Assembly (NCBI RefSeq): GCF_008271745.1
Contig: NZ_VKKZ01000010.1
Span: forward strand, 248,001-312,000
DNA: 64,000 bases
Source of the DNA: Rufibacter glacialis
GTDB lineage: Bacteria; Bacteroidota; Bacteroidia; Cytophagales; Hymenobacteraceae
Direction of reading: 5' to 3'
Under the pieces are notes generated by a model. It did no database searches, had not been told where the DNA came from, and was given only the letters and a program-made list of their open reading frames with translations. Below are positions 1-7,954 of the stretch, piece after piece; within the stretch, counting starts at the first letter, position 1, and every line of letters starts with the position of its first letter. The position numbers and the translations under genes were made by a program.

Positions 1-399
1 GGGGTGGCGTACGTGTACCTCATCTACGGCATTTACTCGCTCTTCAACATTGTCACCAACGTAGCCGGCACCGCTGATGCCGTCCTGATCAGAGCCATTG
101 AACCCACAGAAGGCATAGAAGAAATGCAGCTCCGCCGAGGCCTTTCCAAGGTAGAACCCCGCCTTACCGCCGGCCCTGGCCTGGTGACCCAGGCGCTGGG
201 CATCTCTACCCGGCACAACGGAATAGATCTTTCTGGGAACGAGATCTGGTTTGAAGACCGGGGCGTTCAAGTGCCGGAAGACCAGATAGTGGCGGGCCTG
301 CGGGTGGGGGTCGCCTACGCCGGCGCAGATGCCCTGTTGCCCTGGCGGTTCAGCCTCAAAGGCAGTCGCTGGGTGAGCAAAGCCAAGCCAAAATATTAG
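1..399 (+). CDS. DNA-3-methyladenine glycosylase (AAG/Mpg family), 5'-truncated by window edge
   Basis: Base-excision-repair enzyme that removes alkylated purines. Only the C-terminal 132 residues are present; the frame is open from base 1 and the true start lies outside the window. The visible part opens with AYVYLIYGIYSLFNIVT, the conserved core strand/helix of the AAG fold (family consensus is close to YVYxxYGxHxxxNVV), followed by a GPG..TQALGI segment typical of the DNA-binding part. It ends at TAG 397-399, which is in phase with a run of 7-base repeats that begins at the next base. Family call is confident; no gene symbol is given because the N-terminus is missing. Confidence 0.85.
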   Translation, partial: GVAYVYLIYGIYSLFNIVTNVAGTADAVLIRAIEPTEGIEEMQLRRGLSKVEPRLTAGPGLVTQALGISTRHNGIDLSGNEIWFEDRGVQVPEDQIVAGLRVGVAYAGADALLPWRFSLKGSRWVSKAKPKY

Positions 400-427
400 T
401 TGCTGGTTGTCAGTTGCTAGTTGTTAG
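400..427 (+). repeat. Four tandem degenerate 7-mers (TTGYTRG) behind the glycosylase stop
   Basis: Reading from base 400 the sequence is TTGCTGG, TTGTCAG, TTGCTAG, TTGTTAG. The stop codon TAG at 397-399 forms the end of a preceding, more diverged unit in the same phase. Related arrays lie at 822-856 and 62261-62302, also directly behind stop codons and in the sense direction. Confidence 0.75.
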
Positions 428-510
428 TGGGGCGATGACCTGATGTTTTTCTTCCTCCATGGCTGGCGCGAATCCTTCGCTTGTTCTCCTTCACTGGTTT
501 TATTTCGCTA

Positions 511-796
511 GCGCGAGTCTCCAGACTCGTGTCTCCAGATAATGGGTAGTCTCCAGACTACCCTCGCTGCCCGCAGCGAAACAGTTTCTACCACCTTCAA
601 CGGCTGTTACTTTTTAACCTTTTTCACGCAAGCCTTTATCACGCATCTTCCTTCTCTAGAAGAGAAGTTTCTGCTACCCAATCTCCCTAAAGACCTCGTA
701 GTGTCTGGAAGACCTACGAGTGTCTATGGCGCCCACCTGTGGTTCCCGGCGAGTCTGGAGGCTCGAATTATCCCTTGTCACGAGACGTTAGTCTCG
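511..796. repeat. Cluster of short perfect palindromes between convergent genes
   Basis: The 457-bp gap between the convergent genes holds no plausible gene but several hairpins. CGAGTCT/AGACTCG (514-520/523-529) and GGGTAGTCT/AGACTACCC (544-552/555-563) have two-base loops and share the core GTCTCCAGAC. A CTCGTAG/CTACGAG pair lies near 695-720, and CGAGAC/GTCTCG (781-786/791-796) has a GTTA loop. Loops this tight and the lack of T-tracts argue against simple terminators; they look like REP-type or extruded-palindrome repeats. Confidence 0.65.
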
Positions 797-821
797 CGCC
801 AGGAAAGCTCCGGTCAAATGC

Positions 822-856
822 GCAGCCACTAATCACTAACAACCAATCCCTAACAA
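822..856 (-). repeat. Tandem degenerate 7-mers behind the THUMP-like methyltransferase stop
   Basis: On the minus strand, immediately after the TAG stop (859-857), the units are TTGTTAG, GGATTGG, TTGTTAG, TGATTAG, TGGCTGC. The stop codon is again in phase with the repeat. Together with 400-427 this puts inverted 7-mer arrays at both edges of the palindrome cluster. Confidence 0.7.
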
Positions 857-2047
857 CTAAACCTCAGCTTTCCGGCAAAGGAGCAGAATGGGTTTGTTGT
901 GCAGGTCAGTGGTGGCAAACAGGTAGTCTTCTCCGCCGTCCTTCAGCTTTACTTTCTCCCGCAATTGGGCTACGGTCAGGGGATAATTACGCACGGTGAT
1001 ATTGGCCTTCTTACCGGGGAGGAGCTGGTGCAGTTCCTTGGCATGGGCCTTTGGTTGGGCCACGATTTCAAAAATGCGGCCTGGAAACGCTTCTCGCAGT
1101 TCTGTAGAGGTATACAGGTGGCTGTTGCGGTGCAGTTTGTTAACACCATATTCCTGAGACAACCACTTATAGGCGCCCGCCTTCAACAAGGCGGTGTTGG
1201 GCTCGTACAAATACCGCTGCGGCTCAGAGAAGGTGACTTGGGCGGTTTCTTCCCCATTTTTGGTAAAGGTCAGCGTTTCCTCCGGTTTCTCAGGCCGCAG
1301 GTGTACGGCTGTGAGCAAGGGAGCTCCCGTGGCCTCTGGTTTAAGCAAGTACAATACCTCTTTGCATTCATTCTGCACCGCAATGACCCACGCCTGGGCC
1401 ACGTTAGTCAACTGCTGGAGCGCCAGGTCAATGTCTAGCATGGGGGCGGTTTTCAGCAAAACGGCTCTGCCTTTTTGCAGCAGCAGCGGCAGCAGGCGTA
1501 GCACGTCGGGCTCACAGTCTTGCAGCAGATGCACCCGCTCCTGGCTCTGGCCGCGGCGGGCGGGGTCCAGGTACAGCACATCTACCGGCTCTTCCAGGGT
1601 GGCCAGGAACGCTTCGGCATCAGTGGCTTCTACCGTAATGTTCTTGACCTCTAGTTGGGTGAAGTTAAACGCGGCTAGCCCGGCCAGCTCGGTTTGTTGC
1701 TCCACATAAACCACCTTTTTGAACCTCCGCGCGAAGTAGTAGGCATCTACCCCAAATCCGCCTGTTAGGTCTACTAAGGTCTCCCCTGAAACTAAAGCTG
1801 CCTTATAAGCGGCCGTCAGTTCAGAGGAACTCTGCTCTACCGACAGGTTAGCCGGGAACAGCAAGTCCAGGTTGGCCACCCAGGTGGGTATTTTACTTTT
1901 CGCCTTTTGCCGGGCTCTTATTTGTTGGGCTAGTTTGGGGACATCCAAACCCGGCCATTTTTTAGCCTGCAGCACCAGATGGGCAGGATCAGCAGAAAGA
2001 TGTTCTTCTACAAAAGCGCGTTCAGCGGGGGAAAGGGGTAAAGGCAT
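857..2047 (-). CDS. Class I SAM-dependent methyltransferase with C-terminal THUMP-like domain
   Basis: 396 residues. The SAM-binding motif I is DLTGGFGVD (residues 93-101), followed by an acidic ribose-binding position (YVEQ, about 114-117) and the motif IV-like DPARR (161-165). The C-terminal third (KEVLYLLKP onward, ending with hydrophobic strands and LLCRKAEV) matches the THUMP-like domain found behind this methyltransferase core in Bacteroidota. The family architecture suggests RNA methylation, but the substrate cannot be read from the sequence. ATG start at 2047. It is convergent with the glycosylase and divergent from ahcY. Family confident, exact function unknown. Confidence 0.75.
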   Translation of the reverse strand: MPLPLSPAERAFVEEHLSADPAHLVLQAKKWPGLDVPKLAQQIRARQKAKSKIPTWVANLDLLFPANLSVEQSSSELTAAYKAALVSGETLVDLTGGFGVDAYYFARRFKKVVYVEQQTELAGLAAFNFTQLEVKNITVEATDAEAFLATLEEPVDVLYLDPARRGQSQERVHLLQDCEPDVLRLLPLLLQKGRAVLLKTAPMLDIDLALQQLTNVAQAWVIAVQNECKEVLYLLKPEATGAPLLTAVHLRPEKPEETLTFTKNGEETAQVTFSEPQRYLYEPNTALLKAGAYKWLSQEYGVNKLHRNSHLYTSTELREAFPGRIFEIVAQPKAHAKELHQLLPGKKANITVRNYPLTVAQLREKVKLKDGGEDYLFATTDLHNKPILLLCRKAEV

Positions 2048-2148
2048 GGGAAATGGCTGTGGTTAAAGGGAGTAGGCAAGAAACTGTTTTCATATCCTTG
2101 AGGCAGTGATGGCGACAGATCATTCAGGCCTGCTTTACAAGTGCCGGG

Positions 2149-2179
2149 TTGAGGATAATAAACTTATTGCGTACCTTTG
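2149..2179 (+). promoter_or_regulatory. Bacteroidota-type promoter of ahcY
   Basis: A TTG at 2149-2151 and TACCTTTG at 2172-2179 are separated by 20 bp, matching the TTTG/TTG - 19-21 bp - TAnnTTTG consensus of the Bacteroidota primary sigma factor. The implied leader is only about 20 nt, so there is no room for an SAH riboswitch. Confidence 0.7.
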
Positions 2180-2207
2180 TGTTTCTTCTGTAAAAACTTG
2201 AACTACA

Positions 2208-3515
2208 ATGGTAGAAACATATCTGAAGTACAAAGTAAAAGATATTTCCCTGGCTGAATGGGGAAGAAAAGAAATTAAACTGGCCGAGGCCGAGATGCCA
2301 GGCTTGATGGCCATCCGGGAAGAGTACGGTGCCAGCCAGCCTTTGGCGGGCGCGCGTATTGCCGGTTGCTTGCACATGACCATTCAGACGGCTGTTCTGA
2401 TTGAGACCTTGGTAGCCCTGGGTGCCGAGGTAACTTGGTCATCTTGTAACATCTTCTCAACCCAGGACCATGCCGCTGCTGCCGTTGCCGCCGCCGGTAT
2501 TCCGGTTTACGCCTGGAAAGGCATGAACGCCGAGGAGTTTGACTGGTGCATTGAGCAGACCTTGTTCTTCGGGGAAGACCGCAAACCATTGAACATGATC
2601 CTGGACGATGGTGGTGACCTGACCAACATGGTGTTTGACAAATACCCAGAACTGGCTGCCGGCATCAAAGGATTGTCTGAAGAAACTACCACTGGTGTGC
2701 ACCGTCTGTACGAGCGTATGAAAAACGGCACGCTGTTGATGCCTGCTATCAACGTGAATGACTCGGTGACCAAATCTAAATTCGATAACAAATACGGCTG
2801 TAAAGAATCATTGGTAGACTCTATCAGAAGAGCTACAGATGTGATGATGGCCGGTAAAGTAGCCGTGGTGGCTGGTTACGGTGACGTAGGAAAAGGCTCT
2901 GCCGCCTCGTTGCGTGGTGCCGGTGCCCGCGTGATCGTGACGGAGATTGACCCTATCTGCGCGCTGCAAGCTGCGATGGATGGTTTCGCCGTGAAGAAAA
3001 TGGAGAATGCCATTCCAGAGGCTGACATTGTAGTAACCGCCACCGGTAACTTCAACATCATCCGCAGCGAGCACTTCCTGGCCCTGAAAGACAAAGCCAT
3101 TGTCTGCAACATCGGTCACTTTGACAACGAGATTGACATGGCCTGGTTGAACGAGAACTACGGTCATACCAAAGACACCGTGAAACCACAGGTGGATCTT
3201 TACACCCTGGAAGGCAAAGACATCATCATCTTGGCAGAAGGCCGTTTGGTGAACCTCGGTTGCGCCACTGGTCACCCATCTTTCGTGATGTCTAACTCTT
3301 TCTCTAACCAGACGCTGGCCCAGATTGAACTCTGGACAAACGCTGAGGCCTATGAGAACAAAGTGTACACTCTGCCTAAGCACTTAGATGAGAAAGTCGC
3401 CCGTCTGCACCTGGCCAAAATCGGGGTGGAACTGGAAGAACTGTCTCCTGAGCAAGCTGCCTACATTGGTGTGGAGGTAGAAGGACCATTCAAACCAGAG
3501 TACTACCGTTACTAA
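2208..3515 (+). CDS. ahcY: S-adenosylhomocysteine hydrolase
   Basis: Converts S-adenosylhomocysteine to adenosine and homocysteine with a bound NAD+, in the cytoplasmic activated-methyl cycle. 435 residues, normal for bacterial forms. The substrate domain has [13 protein letters not shown] (56-68) and [15 protein letters not shown] (78-92), the NAD-binding Rossmann motif is GYGDVGKG (223-230), and the protein ends in KPEYYRY, the classic SAHH tail that closes the active site. The start ATG at 2208 fits the conserved N-terminus and sits about 28 bp behind the promoter. Monocistronic: its own promoter and a strong terminator. Confidence 0.97.
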   Translation: MVETYLKYKVKDISLAEWGRKEIKLAEAEMPGLMAIREEYGASQPLAGARIAGCLHMTIQTAVLIETLVALGAEVTWSSCNIFSTQDHAAAAVAAAGIPVYAWKGMNAEEFDWCIEQTLFFGEDRKPLNMILDDGGDLTNMVFDKYPELAAGIKGLSEETTTGVHRLYERMKNGTLLMPAINVNDSVTKSKFDNKYGCKESLVDSIRRATDVMMAGKVAVVAGYGDVGKGSAASLRGAGARVIVTEIDPICALQAAMDGFAVKKMENAIPEADIVVTATGNFNIIRSEHFLALKDKAIVCNIGHFDNEIDMAWLNENYGHTKDTVKPQVDLYTLEGKDIIILAEGRLVNLGCATGHPSFVMSNSFSNQTLAQIELWTNAEAYENKVYTLPKHLDEKVARLHLAKIGVELEELSPEQAAYIGVEVEGPFKPEYYRY

Positions 3516-3554
3516 GCAATTCTCTTTCCGGCTTCATTTCCGGATAACAACCTA

Positions 3555-3597
3555 AAAACGCCCGGCTTCTTTTGAGAGGCCGGGCGTTTTGCTTTTA
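3555..3597 (+). terminator. Rho-independent terminator of ahcY
   Basis: A perfect 12-bp stem (AAAACGCCCGGC 3555-3566 with GCCGGGCGTTTT 3579-3590), a 12-nt loop, and a following T-rich GCTTTT tail, 40 bp after the stop codon. Confidence 0.9.
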
Positions 3598-4165
3598 TCA
3601 TTTGTCTAGAAGGGGCAGATGCCTGTTAATGAGCCGCCGCTGCTGTTGTTGGTGTTCTTCCAACCGCCATGGCAGGCGCTCTCTTCACTGTTCTTATTTG
3701 AAGGTGCTTGGATTACCACGTAAGAACCTTGCGTTTCGAGCCTGATTTCCACTAAACAGCCCCGGAATGATAATAACGGAATCCCCTCTCCCTCAGGGAG
3801 AGGGCTAGGGTGAGGGGGCAGCGGTTCTTCCTGGGCAAAGGCTTTTCAAGCAGGAGTCCTTCATTCAAAGGCATTGTTCCTTGACGGAAGCCTTTCTTAC
3901 TTGAGACTTCTTCTCCCTCATCCTAAACTTCTCCCTGGGGGAGAAGGAAGACGCTATACCATTTTAAGCACTTTTTGAGAAAATTACCTTAAAACACATC
4001 TGATCACTGGAAGTCCTGCCTTCGGTACAATTTTCTCCATCAACCAGCAAACTGGCCTCGCCTGTAAGCGCAACCATAAGAGGTACTGTTCCACAGCATC
4101 ATACGAATCAGTCCAACTATGATTTAATCTTTAGCCGGCCGCAACCTTTCCCTAGTTAGGAGTTT
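3598..4165. other. Intergenic gap of about 570 bp without a gene
   Basis: No plausible coding sequence on either strand. It contains the inverted-repeat element at 3781-3948 and, near 3646-3690, a degenerate motif (GTTGTTGGTGTTCTTCCAAC, then CCATGGCAGG) that resembles fragments at 455-475 and 48421-48448. The remainder, up to the convergent glycosyltransferase end at 4166, shows nothing recognisable. Confidence 0.6.
3781..3948. repeat. Inverted-repeat element, copy 1 (GGGAGAGGGCTAGGGTGAGG family)
   Basis: The left arm (3781-3818) reads CCTCTCCCTCAGGGAGAGG then GCTAGGGTGAGGGG. The right arm (about 3910-3948) is the inverse, CTCCCTCATCCTAAACTTC then TCCCTGGGGGAGAAGG. Each arm is itself palindromic. 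The roughly 90-bp centre contains GCAAAGGCTTTTC. A second copy with the same arms lies at 57441-57558. No coding capacity; looks like a non-autonomous mobile or REP-derived unit. Confidence 0.65.
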
Positions 4166-5698
4166 TCACCCCAGGTACTTGCTGATGCCGTTCTCGCACC
4201 ATTTGGCCTTCTGGGCAATGGCGTCATGTAGGATCTCGTCATTTTCCGGGAGGGAAGTGCGGGCATTCTCGGGGTGGTACAGGTGGTAGCCCACCCCGCC
4301 GAAGGGCAGGTTGCGCCGTTCCACGCCCGCGTTCAGCATTCTGATGGCAAACTCGCTGTCTTCGCGGCCCCAGCCCTGGATGTTCTCGTTGAAACCGTTG
4401 GTGCGGACCACATCGGCGCGCCAGAAGGCCATGTTGCAGCCCCTGATGGCCTTTATGTCTGGCCGCTTCTTGGAGCCTAGTTTTGCCAGCGTTTCTGAGG
4501 AAATAGCGTTGAAACGGTTGATGATACCCGAGGAGAAAGGCGTGATGTGCCACTTCTTCGTTTGCAGAATCTGTTGGGTGAGTTCGGGCTGCAGCAACAC
4601 CCGCTTGCCTTGGATGAAGGTGTTGGCCCGGGCAATCCGCTTATGGCTTTTGACAAAATCCGGGTGCAGCACCATATCGCCGTCAATGGAGAGAAGGTAC
4701 TCACCGGTGGCCAGAGCCATGGCCTTGTTACGGATAGCGGCCAAACGGAACCCGGTGTCCTCGTGCCAGCAGTGGCGCAGCGGCACGGGAAAGTTCTCCT
4801 GGAAACGCGCAATGACTTCCTTTGTGTCGGCGCGGGAGCCGTCATCGGCTATAATCACCTCATCTGGTAATTCATTCTGCTGCGCTACGCTCTTTAAAAC
4901 CACTTCCAAGGCCTGGGGCCAGTTGTAGGTAGAGATGATGAGGGAGGTAGCCATGGACCGGTTGGCCTCGTGCAGCTTCATGTACTTGTAAAACGCTCCG
5001 TTGGCGTTGCAGGCAGAGATTAGGAATCCCTCAAACCCGTATAGGAACCCTCTTTTTAGGAAGTAGTTGCGCAGAAACGTCCATCCGGCCTTGTAGGTGG
5101 CCTTAAAGGCCGAGGAGCTTTTCCTGAACCGGTTCTCCTGCGCGAACAGCGTGGTGTACTGGTTCAGCTTCTGTAGCAACTGGCCGGTGTTGCTGAAGGA
5201 GTAATGGTTCAGAATACCTGGAATGGTTTCCACGGAGATGCCGTCGGTGATTACGCCTTCGTGCACCTCGCGGGAGGTGAAACGGGTAACGGTGCGGTTA
5301 AAAAGCCGTAGTACCAAATCATTTTCCCAACCACAAGCGTTTATTAAACGTTTTCCATAGAAGTTATGGCGCAAGAACCGGTAGGCTTTGGCGTTATCTA
5401 ACGGGTGCGTCAAGATGGCTTGAGCCAGTTCTGGGGTCATGACCTCATCGCTGTCAATGGAAAGTACCCAGTCATGCGATGCGTGGGAGGCCGCCAGGTT
5501 CTTGAGGGCGCCAAACCCAATGAACGGCGAGTGGAACACCCTCACGTTAGGGAATTGGGAAGCAATGGCGACGGTGGCATCCGTGGAGCCGTTGTCCAGT
5601 AAGATAACTTCCGGGAACCGGGCCAGCGACTGAAGGCATTGCGGCAACAGCTCCTGGCTGTTCTTGGCAAGAATGGTAACTGAAATAGGTGGAGGCAT
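4166..5698 (-). CDS. Two-domain glycosyltransferase: WaaE-like GT2 fused to a second GT2
   Basis: 510 residues from ATG 5698; an upstream in-frame TTG at 5713 adds only MFLRC and has no support. The N-terminal half (about 1-245) is a WaaE/KdtX-type family 2 transferase: PISVTILAKNS, LLDNGSTDAT, then the DSDE metal/sugar site (about 82-85) and GWENDLVLRLFNR. The C-terminal half begins with MATSLIISTYNWPQALE (from residue 249), a complete second GT2 domain with IIADDGS, DGDMV (about 339) and GWGREDSEF, as in chondroitin-polymerase-like enzymes with the C-terminal galactosyltransferase region. Probably adds sugars to LPS core or another surface glycan. Both halves look catalytically intact. The acceptor is unknown, and no other glycan genes are adjacent. 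Confidence 0.85.
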   Translation of the reverse strand: MPPPISVTILAKNSQELLPQCLQSLARFPEVILLDNGSTDATVAIASQFPNVRVFHSPFIGFGALKNLAASHASHDWVLSIDSDEVMTPELAQAILTHPLDNAKAYRFLRHNFYGKRLINACGWENDLVLRLFNRTVTRFTSREVHEGVITDGISVETIPGILNHYSFSNTGQLLQKLNQYTTLFAQENRFRKSSSAFKATYKAGWTFLRNYFLKRGFLYGFEGFLISACNANGAFYKYMKLHEANRSMATSLIISTYNWPQALEVVLKSVAQQNELPDEVIIADDGSRADTKEVIARFQENFPVPLRHCWHEDTGFRLAAIRNKAMALATGEYLLSIDGDMVLHPDFVKSHKRIARANTFIQGKRVLLQPELTQQILQTKKWHITPFSSGIINRFNAISSETLAKLGSKKRPDIKAIRGCNMAFWRADVVRTNGFNENIQGWGREDSEFAIRMLNAGVERRNLPFGGVGYHLYHPENARTSLPENDEILHDAIAQKAKWCENGISKYLG

Positions 5699-5809
5699 GC
5701 AGCGCAGAAACAAAAAAAGGAGGGAGATAAATTCCTCATAAGTACCTTTCAGCAGAGTAATGTAAACATCTGCCCTAATATTCGTACATACCTATGTATA
5801 TTTAATTTC

Positions 5810-5817
5810 TATATTTG
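5810..5817 (+). promoter_or_regulatory. -7 element (TATATTTG) before the ECF sigma gene
   Basis: A perfect TAnnTTTG at 5810-5817, about 49 bp before the chosen ATG 5866. No TTG is found at the expected -33 spacing, so only half of the promoter is supported. Its overlap with the upstream TTG codon at 5815 argues against that codon as start. Confidence 0.5.
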
Positions 5818-5865
5818 CGTATAGGTATTTTTATCCCCAAGTGTAAAAGTACAAATTCAAGACCA

Positions 5866-6462
5866 ATGAGCGAACAGAGAGCGAATTCAATGACTAAAGA
5901 GGAGAAAGACGCCCGGTTTGAGGCCGAGTTGATGCCGGTTATTTCGCCTCTCTACAACTTCGCGTACCGTCTAACCCTAGATGAAGACGATGCCAATGAC
6001 CTGGTGCAGGAGACGTACCTCAAGGCGTATCGCTTCTTCGATTATTTCGAGCCCGGAACTAATGCCAAAGCCTGGCTGTTCCGCATCCTAAAGAACTCGT
6101 TCATAAACGACTTCCGGAAAAAGAGCAAACAACCCGCCAAAGTAGACTACTCTGAGGTGGAAGGTTACTACAATTCCGAGGACGTGGATGCCGAGGGTGA
6201 CAGTTCTGGCGGTACTACTGACCTGCGCATGGAAAGTGTGCAGGACCTGATTGGAGACGAAGTGGCCGGTGCCCTCAACTCCCTGCCGGTAGACTTCCGG
6301 ACCGTGATCATCCTTTGTGACCTGGAAGGGTTCACCTATGAGGAGATGGCCAAGATCCTGGACATTCCCATTGGCACAGTACGGAGCCGCCTTCACCGGG
6401 CACGGCACTTCCTGAAGGAGAAGTTGGAGAAATACGCGAAATCAATGGGTTATAATGGCTAA
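5866..6462 (+). CDS. ECF-family RNA polymerase sigma factor (RpoE-like)
   Basis: 198 residues from ATG 5866; the frame is open from TTG 5815 but that codon lies inside a promoter -7 element. Region 2 is seen in YNFAYRLTLDEDDANDLVQE, TYLKAYRFFDYFE and AWLFRILKNSFINDFRKK. Region 4 is seen in ALNSLPVDFRTVIILCDLEG, FTYEEMAKILDIPIGTVRSR and LHRAR. An acidic, Ser/Gly-rich linker (YYNSEDVDAEGDSSGG) joins them. It is followed 12 bp later by a small Cys-containing gene, the usual sigma/anti-sigma arrangement, then by gmk and nadD. The regulon is not deducible. Confidence 0.93.
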   Translation: MSEQRANSMTKEEKDARFEAELMPVISPLYNFAYRLTLDEDDANDLVQETYLKAYRFFDYFEPGTNAKAWLFRILKNSFINDFRKKSKQPAKVDYSEVEGYYNSEDVDAEGDSSGGTTDLRMESVQDLIGDEVAGALNSLPVDFRTVIILCDLEGFTYEEMAKILDIPIGTVRSRLHRARHFLKEKLEKYAKSMGYNG

Positions 6463-6474
6463 AAGAAATTAAAT

Positions 6475-6768
6475 ATGATGGGGACTACTACAATGACTGA
6501 TGAACTGATGGGCGCAAACGCCTCAGACGAGAGCCATGAACCGGACTGTGAGAAGGTGCAGGGCGTATTTGAGAAGTGGCTGGAAGGCGTAGCCACGAAG
6601 GAAGATGAAGCGTACCTCTCTGAGCGGGCAGACGAATGCTCTCCCTGCTTTGATAGCGTAGACAAGCAACGATTGTTTGTGAAATTCCTGAACGCGTCTT
6701 TGCGGAGACCGGGCACCCCTGCTTCATTAGTAGACTCCATCAAATCAAAAATTCACCAAACGGCTTAG
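6475..6768 (+). CDS. Small anti-sigma factor-like protein (ZAS-type, atypical zinc site)
   Basis: 97 residues from ATG 6475; in-frame ATGs at 6478 and 6493 are alternatives. It carries DCEKVQGVFEKWLEG near the N-terminus and ERADECSPC (residues 50-58), resembling the HxxxCxxC zinc-binding anti-sigma domain. The histidine position is Arg51, however; Cys25, Cys55 and Cys58 are present and His21 is a possible fourth ligand. The tail SLVDSIKSKI is the helix common to small Bacteroidota anti-sigma proteins. No membrane segment, so it would be a soluble, possibly redox-responsive regulator of the sigma factor encoded just upstream. Function inferred from context and motif. Confidence 0.65.
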   Translation: MMGTTTMTDELMGANASDESHEPDCEKVQGVFEKWLEGVATKEDEAYLSERADECSPCFDSVDKQRLFVKFLNASLRRPGTPASLVDSIKSKIHQTA

Positions 6769-6788
6769 TCTAAGCTTTCCAACCCTGG

Positions 6789-7373
6789 ATGCAAGGTAAA
6801 ATCATTATTTTTTCGGCTCCCTCCGGAGCCGGCAAAACCACAATTGTCCGTCATTTAGTAAACGTACTTCCAGAGCTAAGTTTCTCTATATCAGCTTGTA
6901 CCCGCGACCGCCGGGGGCGTTCAGAAGTAAACGGAAAAGATTACTATTTCATTACGCCAGAAGAGTTCCGGGAGAAGATCGGGAACGAGGAGTTCGTGGA
7001 GTGGGAAGAAGTATACGAGGGCGCCTTTTACGGGACCCTTAAATCTGAAATAGAACGCATTTGGGCCGAAGGCAAACATGCCATTCTGGATGTGGACGTG
7101 AAAGGTGGCCTGAGCGTGAAGCATTTCTACGGAGACCGAGCCCTGGCTGTTTTTGTAAAACCACCCTCCATAGAGGAACTTTCCAAGCGCCTGGTGGCCC
7201 GTAACACAGACTCCGCCTCCAGTATCTCCAGCCGGGTGTTCAAAGCCAAGTTTGAGCTGAGTTTTGAAGACCAGTTTGATGAGGTGATCGTGAACGAGAA
7301 CCTGGAAGAGGCCTTTGCCAAAGCAGAGAAGCTGGTGCGCAACTTCATTCAACCAGACGAACCTATTGTGTAG
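6789..7373 (+). CDS. gmk: Guanylate kinase
   Basis: Phosphorylates GMP to GDP using ATP. 194 residues. The P-loop is [10 protein letters not shown] (residues 9-18), and the GMP-binding region follows with [37 protein letters not shown] and [10 protein letters not shown]. It lies 20 bp behind the anti-sigma gene and 2 bp ahead of nadD, so the four genes 5866-7954 are probably one operon. Confidence 0.97.
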   Translation: MQGKIIIFSAPSGAGKTTIVRHLVNVLPELSFSISACTRDRRGRSEVNGKDYYFITPEEFREKIGNEEFVEWEEVYEGAFYGTLKSEIERIWAEGKHAILDVDVKGGLSVKHFYGDRALAVFVKPPSIEELSKRLVARNTDSASSISSRVFKAKFELSFEDQFDEVIVNENLEEAFAKAEKLVRNFIQPDEPIV

Positions 7374-7375
7374 CC

Positions 7376-7954
7376 ATGCGGGTAGGATTATTGTTTGGAT
7401 CCTTTAACCCCATCCACATAGGGCACCTGATCCTGGCCAATTACATGGCCACCAACACCACCTTGAATACGGTTTGGCTGGTGGTAAGTCCGCAGAACCC
7501 GTTCAAGCCCAGCAGCAGCCTGTTGCATGAGTTTGACCGCCTGCACATGGTGCGGTTGGCCATTGCCGACAACGCAGACCTGGGGGTGACGGATATTGAA
7601 TTCCGGATGCCCAAACCCAGCTACACCATTGACACCCTCACCTACCTGAAGGAAAGGTACCCTACCTACCAGTTCGTGCTCATCATGGGCGAAGACAACC
7701 TGGCTACCTTACCTAAATGGAAGAACTACGAGCAGATCCTGGATCTCTACGAGGTGCTGGTCTATCCCAGGGCGGGGAGTGCCAAGGTGCCTGAGGAACT
7801 GAAAGAACATCCTAAGGTTACCATGGTGCCGGCGCCGCTGCTAGACATATCGGCTACCTTTATCCGGAAATGCCTTAAAGAGGGAAAATCTACCCGCTAC
7901 CTGCTTCCAGAGCCCGTAGCAGAATATGTGCAGGCCAAGAAGCTGTACCAATAG
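7376..7954 (+). CDS. nadD: Nicotinate-nucleotide adenylyltransferase
   Basis: Adenylates nicotinate mononucleotide to deamido-NAD in NAD synthesis. 192 residues. The nucleotidyltransferase signature GSFNPIHIGH spans residues 8-17, GEDNLATLPKWKNYEQIL follows in the middle, and the ISATFIR motif of the family lies near residues 155-161. It is separated from gmk by two bases, so it is cotranscribed and likely translationally coupled. A very strong hairpin lies downstream. Confidence 0.96.
   Translation: MRVGLLFGSFNPIHIGHLILANYMATNTTLNTVWLVVSPQNPFKPSSSLLHEFDRLHMVRLAIADNADLGVTDIEFRMPKPSYTIDTLTYLKERYPTYQFVLIMGEDNLATLPKWKNYEQILDLYEVLVYPRAGSAKVPEELKEHPKVTMVPAPLLDISATFIRKCLKEGKSTRYLLPEPVAEYVQAKKLYQ

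Noticed and set aside
400-427. Possible CRISPR or VNTR coding array
   Set aside because: Units are only 7 bases and there are no spacers; not CRISPR. They lie after stop codons, so they do not encode protein repeats.
2180-2207. SAH riboswitch in front of ahcY
   Set aside because: The leader implied by the promoter is about 20 nt, far too short for any known SAH or SAM riboswitch.
2808-3383. Long open frame on the minus strand inside ahcY
   Set aside because: Fully antisense to a highly conserved gene and without recognisable protein features; a by-product of codon bias.
5815-5865. TTG start for the ECF sigma factor
   Set aside because: The codon lies inside a perfect -7 promoter element; ATG 5866 gives the normal family length.
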